Source: Mucilaginibacter sp. (GTDB taxonomy: Bacteria > Bacteroidota > Bacteroidia > Sphingobacteriales > Sphingobacteriaceae). From it: a DNA stretch of 8,091 nt. This document shows, piece by piece, positions 6,537 to 8,091 of the stretch. The notes below the pieces were generated by a model. That model was not told where the DNA came from and ran no database searches. It was given only the letters and a program-made list of their open reading frames with translations. The position numbers were made by a program, and so were the translations under genes. The stretch is taken from positions 1 through 8,091 of the forward strand of contig JAFAKI010000190.1 in the NCBI GenBank assembly GCA_019235595.1, written 5' to 3'. Every line of letters begins with the position of its first letter. Position 1 is the stretch's first letter.

Positions 6537-7576
6537 AATTCGCTGTTATAAATAAATGGAAGGGATACGCTGAAAGTGGAGGGGTCGGTGACCACCTCTA
6601 CCTGCTTATTCGTCAACAATTCGTAGCGATTGATAATATTCTGCAGGCCCGTACCAGTCGAGTCCACACCTGATGTTTTGACTTGCAGGTTATTTTTCAC
6701 GATCATACAATTCCCGCTCCGGCTGATGGTGATAGTGAGCGGCTTTTTGGCCGAAATGATGTTATGCTTGATGGCGTTCTCGACCAACATCTGCAGGGTG
6801 AAGGGTATCACCTGGATGGTACTAAGGTCGCCGGGCAATTGATAAACGACCCGTAAATTTTCGCCGAAACGCATTTTGTTCAGGAAAAGATAATCATCCA
6901 GAAACTTTAATTCCGTTTCCAGGTCAATAAGGTTTTTTTCATTATAGCTCAACACATGCCTGTAAACATTGGAAAGCCGCTGGATAAATACCACGGCCAA
7001 TCTCGGGTCCTCTGGCACCAGGGTGATGAGCGTATTTAAGCTGTTAAATAAAAAATGCGGGCTGATCTGGTGCTTTAGCAATTCCAATTGTGCTATCAGG
7101 CTTTCCTTTTTTAATCGCTCCGATTCATATAAACTATACTCCCAGCGCCTGAAAAAGTAAGCGCATTCATAGATAATGGTCACAATACCCATTAACAGCA
7201 GGCTTTTTACCAAAACATCTTTATATTCTGCCCAAAAAGGTCCGGGTGTGTCGGTTGGAAATGCGTAATGAACTCCCGTGATCAGCAAGCCGCTCAGCAA
7301 GATAAACAGACACATAACCAGGCTCTGTACAGCAATCCTTTTGGCCGTATCTTTCAGTTGCGGGAAACGGTTGCGCATGTATAGAAAAATGAACCGGCTG
7401 CATTCCCAGTAAAGCGTCACATAGACGGTCAGTTTAGCAATGCTGAAGATCAATACTTTTGATGAGCTGAAGAGTTTATGGTTATCGTTTAGCAACACCA
7501 ATAGCAATACGATAACCGGCATCCCGATTATCCTTGCCCATTTATCGTTTAACCTGTTCTTTGTAATGGTATTCAT
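6533..7576 (-). CDS. LytS-like membrane sensor histidine kinase
   Basis: This 347-residue kinase is the sensor partner of the LytTR regulator. Four hydrophobic segments at about 16-30, 41-66, 82-105 and 122-142 form an N-terminal membrane domain with very short loops and no recognisable extracellular sensor domain, so the signal may be sensed in the membrane. A coiled linker (ESERLKKESLIAQLELLKHQ) leads to the His_kinase-family phospho-acceptor motif QISPHFLFNSLN with His174. The ATPase part shows the N box in LQMLVENAIKHNI and a glycine-rich STGTGLQNIINRYELL, both intact. This is the pattern of the LytS/YehU class, which pairs with LytTR regulators. It is the first gene of the minus-strand block ending with the DUF4249 lipoprotein. 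The ATG at 7576 has no strong Shine-Dalgarno sequence. Confidence 0.95.
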   Translation of the reverse strand: MNTITKNRLNDKWARIIGMPVIVLLLVLLNDNHKLFSSSKVLIFSIAKLTVYVTLYWECSRFIFLYMRNRFPQLKDTAKRIAVQSLVMCLFILLSGLLITGVHYAFPTDTPGPFWAEYKDVLVKSLLLMGIVTIIYECAYFFRRWEYSLYESERLKKESLIAQLELLKHQISPHFLFNSLNTLITLVPEDPRLAVVFIQRLSNVYRHVLSYNEKNLIDLETELKFLDDYLFLNKMRFGENLRVVYQLPGDLSTIQVIPFTLQMLVENAIKHNIISAKKPLTITISRSGNCMIVKNNLQVKTSGVDSTGTGLQNIINRYELLTNKQVEVVTDPSTFSVSLPFIYNSEL

Positions 7577-7646
7577 CGACTATGTCCCGGTCATTTATAG
7601 TACCGCTCCGCATTTGTATAAACATCCGGAATTATTTTAAGGGAAA

Positions 7647-7680
7647 CAATGGTATTCGGATCAAACAGCTGTTTAAGCAA
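7647..7680 (-). promoter_or_regulatory. tentative promoter of the kinase operon
   Basis: On the minus strand TTG (7680-7678), 23 bases and TACCATTG (7654-7647) approximate the Bacteroidota TTG-N17-23-TAnnTTTG pattern, with one mismatch in the -7 box. The leader to the ATG at 7576 would be about 65 bases. The 12-base palindrome at 7663-7674 falls between the two boxes, where a bound regulator would block polymerase. The match is imperfect and the spacing is at the upper limit. Confidence 0.3.
7663..7674. repeat. perfect 12-base palindrome AAACAGCTGTTT
   Basis: AAACAGCTGTTT is its own reverse complement and lies about 90 bases upstream of the kinase start, inside the tentative promoter. A palindrome this long is expected about twice per 8 kb by chance but less than 0.1 times in this intergenic region, so it is a modest candidate operator for a dimeric regulator. 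Confidence 0.4.
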
Positions 7681-7829
7681 TCGAAGCGCCCATTTCTAAG
7701 GCTAAAACATTAAGGGTTGTTGTGATATAGCCTCTAAGATTTGCAATTGTATTTTTTCCCAAAATGCCACTATTCTTTGGGGTCGTGATTTTGTCGTTGT
7801 TACCACATGGTGTTTTTTTGCGTGCCAAA

Positions 7830-7861
7830 TGGACTTTTCAATACAGTGATATTGGACTTTT
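7830..7861. repeat. direct repeat TGGACTTTT, 23-base period
   Basis: TGGACTTTT occurs at 7830-7838 and 7853-7861, about two helical turns apart. CAATA-N6-TATTG (7839-7854) lies between and overlapping them. The pair sits 67-98 bases upstream of the dehydrogenase ATG, a normal place for activator sites. A nine-base repeat in a region of this length has a chance probability of around one in four, so this is only suggestive. Confidence 0.3.
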
Positions 7862-7927
7862 GAAGAAAACTACTTGCGCTGTCCCTGACGATATTTGCAT
7901 ATTATCAACACAGAGAAATTGGAAATC

Positions 7928-8091
7928 ATGTCAAAAGCTGCACAAAGTAATCCCCGGGATGGGAAAGCCTATATTATAACCGGCCCGACCTCCGGAATAG
8001 GCTATGCAACTGCCCTTGAATTGGCGCAATATTGCACTGTAATCCTTGTCGGAAGAAATCAGAATAAACTAAATCACGTACAAAAAACGAT
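7928..8091 (+). CDS. short-chain dehydrogenase/reductase, N-terminal part only
   Basis: The first 54 codons of a plus-strand gene run off the right edge. The visible part is the opening beta-alpha-beta of a Rossmann fold. AYIITGPTSGIGYATALELA (residues 14-33) contains the nucleotide-binding TGxxxGIG motif at 18-25 of the classical short-chain dehydrogenase/reductase family, followed by the second strand TVILVGRN with Arg43. A basic residue at the end of this strand usually favours NADP(H), so an NADPH-dependent oxidoreductase is likely. The catalytic Tyr-x-x-x-Lys lies outside the window, so activity and substrate cannot be judged. The ATG at 7928 follows a purine-rich GAAATTGGAAATC leader. 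The gene is divergent from the kinase operon and not obviously linked to it in function. Confidence 0.85.
   Translation, partial: MSKAAQSNPRDGKAYIITGPTSGIGYATALELAQYCTVILVGRNQNKLNHVQKT

Larger units (their letters stand above)
7577..7927. other. divergent intergenic region between kinase and dehydrogenase genes
   Basis: These 351 bases carry no convincing gene and must hold the start signals for both directions. Visible short structures are a 12-base palindrome (7663-7674), an inverted repeat AGGCTA-N23-TAGCCT (7699-7733), another CCCAAA-N12-TTTGGG (7758-7781) and a direct repeat of TGGACTTTT (7830-7861). Six-base arms with such spacers are expected about twice in this length by chance. A near-consensus GATATTTG box (about 7890-7897) lies upstream of the dehydrogenase start but has no TTG at the right distance. 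Confidence 0.5.

Noticed and set aside
7764..7979. Plus-strand open frame of 71 residues beginning MPLFFGVV
   Set aside because: It overlaps the dehydrogenase start in another frame, has no family resemblance and lies in a regulatory region.

Overview
The window looks like chromosomal DNA from a Bacteroidota bacterium, most likely of the Sphingobacteriaceae type (Mucilaginibacter/Pedobacter-like). This is inferred from family content: a TonB-dependent receptor with an N-terminal carboxypeptidase-like regulatory domain directly followed by a DUF4249 lipoprotein, a LytS-type sensor kinase paired with a LytTR response regulator, purine-rich rather than strong Shine-Dalgarno leaders, and a TAnnTTTG-type -7 box. 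No database search was possible, so the genus is a guess. I saw no RNA genes, insertion sequences, prophage genes or CRISPR array.

Layout, left to right. Positions 1-120 are non-coding. Positions 121-1160 (minus) hold a membrane-anchored PP2C-type phosphatase. Its frame stops inside a run of seven A, while the -1 frame stays open for 46 more codons with a tail-like composition. Positions 1310-2161 (minus) encode an AraC-family regulator. Positions 2162-2521 are a non-coding stretch with a cluster of GGTGA/TCACC elements and two terminator-like hairpins. From 7576 down to 2522 runs one co-oriented block on the minus strand: sensor histidine kinase, LytTR response regulator (4-base ATGA overlap), TonB-dependent receptor, then DUF4249 lipoprotein (4-base gap). 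A 351-base divergent intergenic region (7577-7927) separates this block from the only plus-strand gene, the start of a short-chain dehydrogenase/reductase, which runs off the right edge.

How the parts may work together. The kinase and response regulator almost certainly form a phosphorelay. Their position at the head of an apparent operon suggests they control the outer-membrane receptor and lipoprotein, which would form a TonB-driven uptake unit for an unknown ligand. The PP2C gene has its own good promoter candidate, so it is probably a separate transcription unit. The AraC regulator has no clear target in the window.

I do not see a clearly new biological system. The observation most worth following is the possible -1 frameshift at the 3' end of the PP2C gene: a slippery A AAA AAA heptamer in register, immediately followed by TAA. 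The likely alternatives are a sequencing or assembly indel in the homopolymer, or a natural one.
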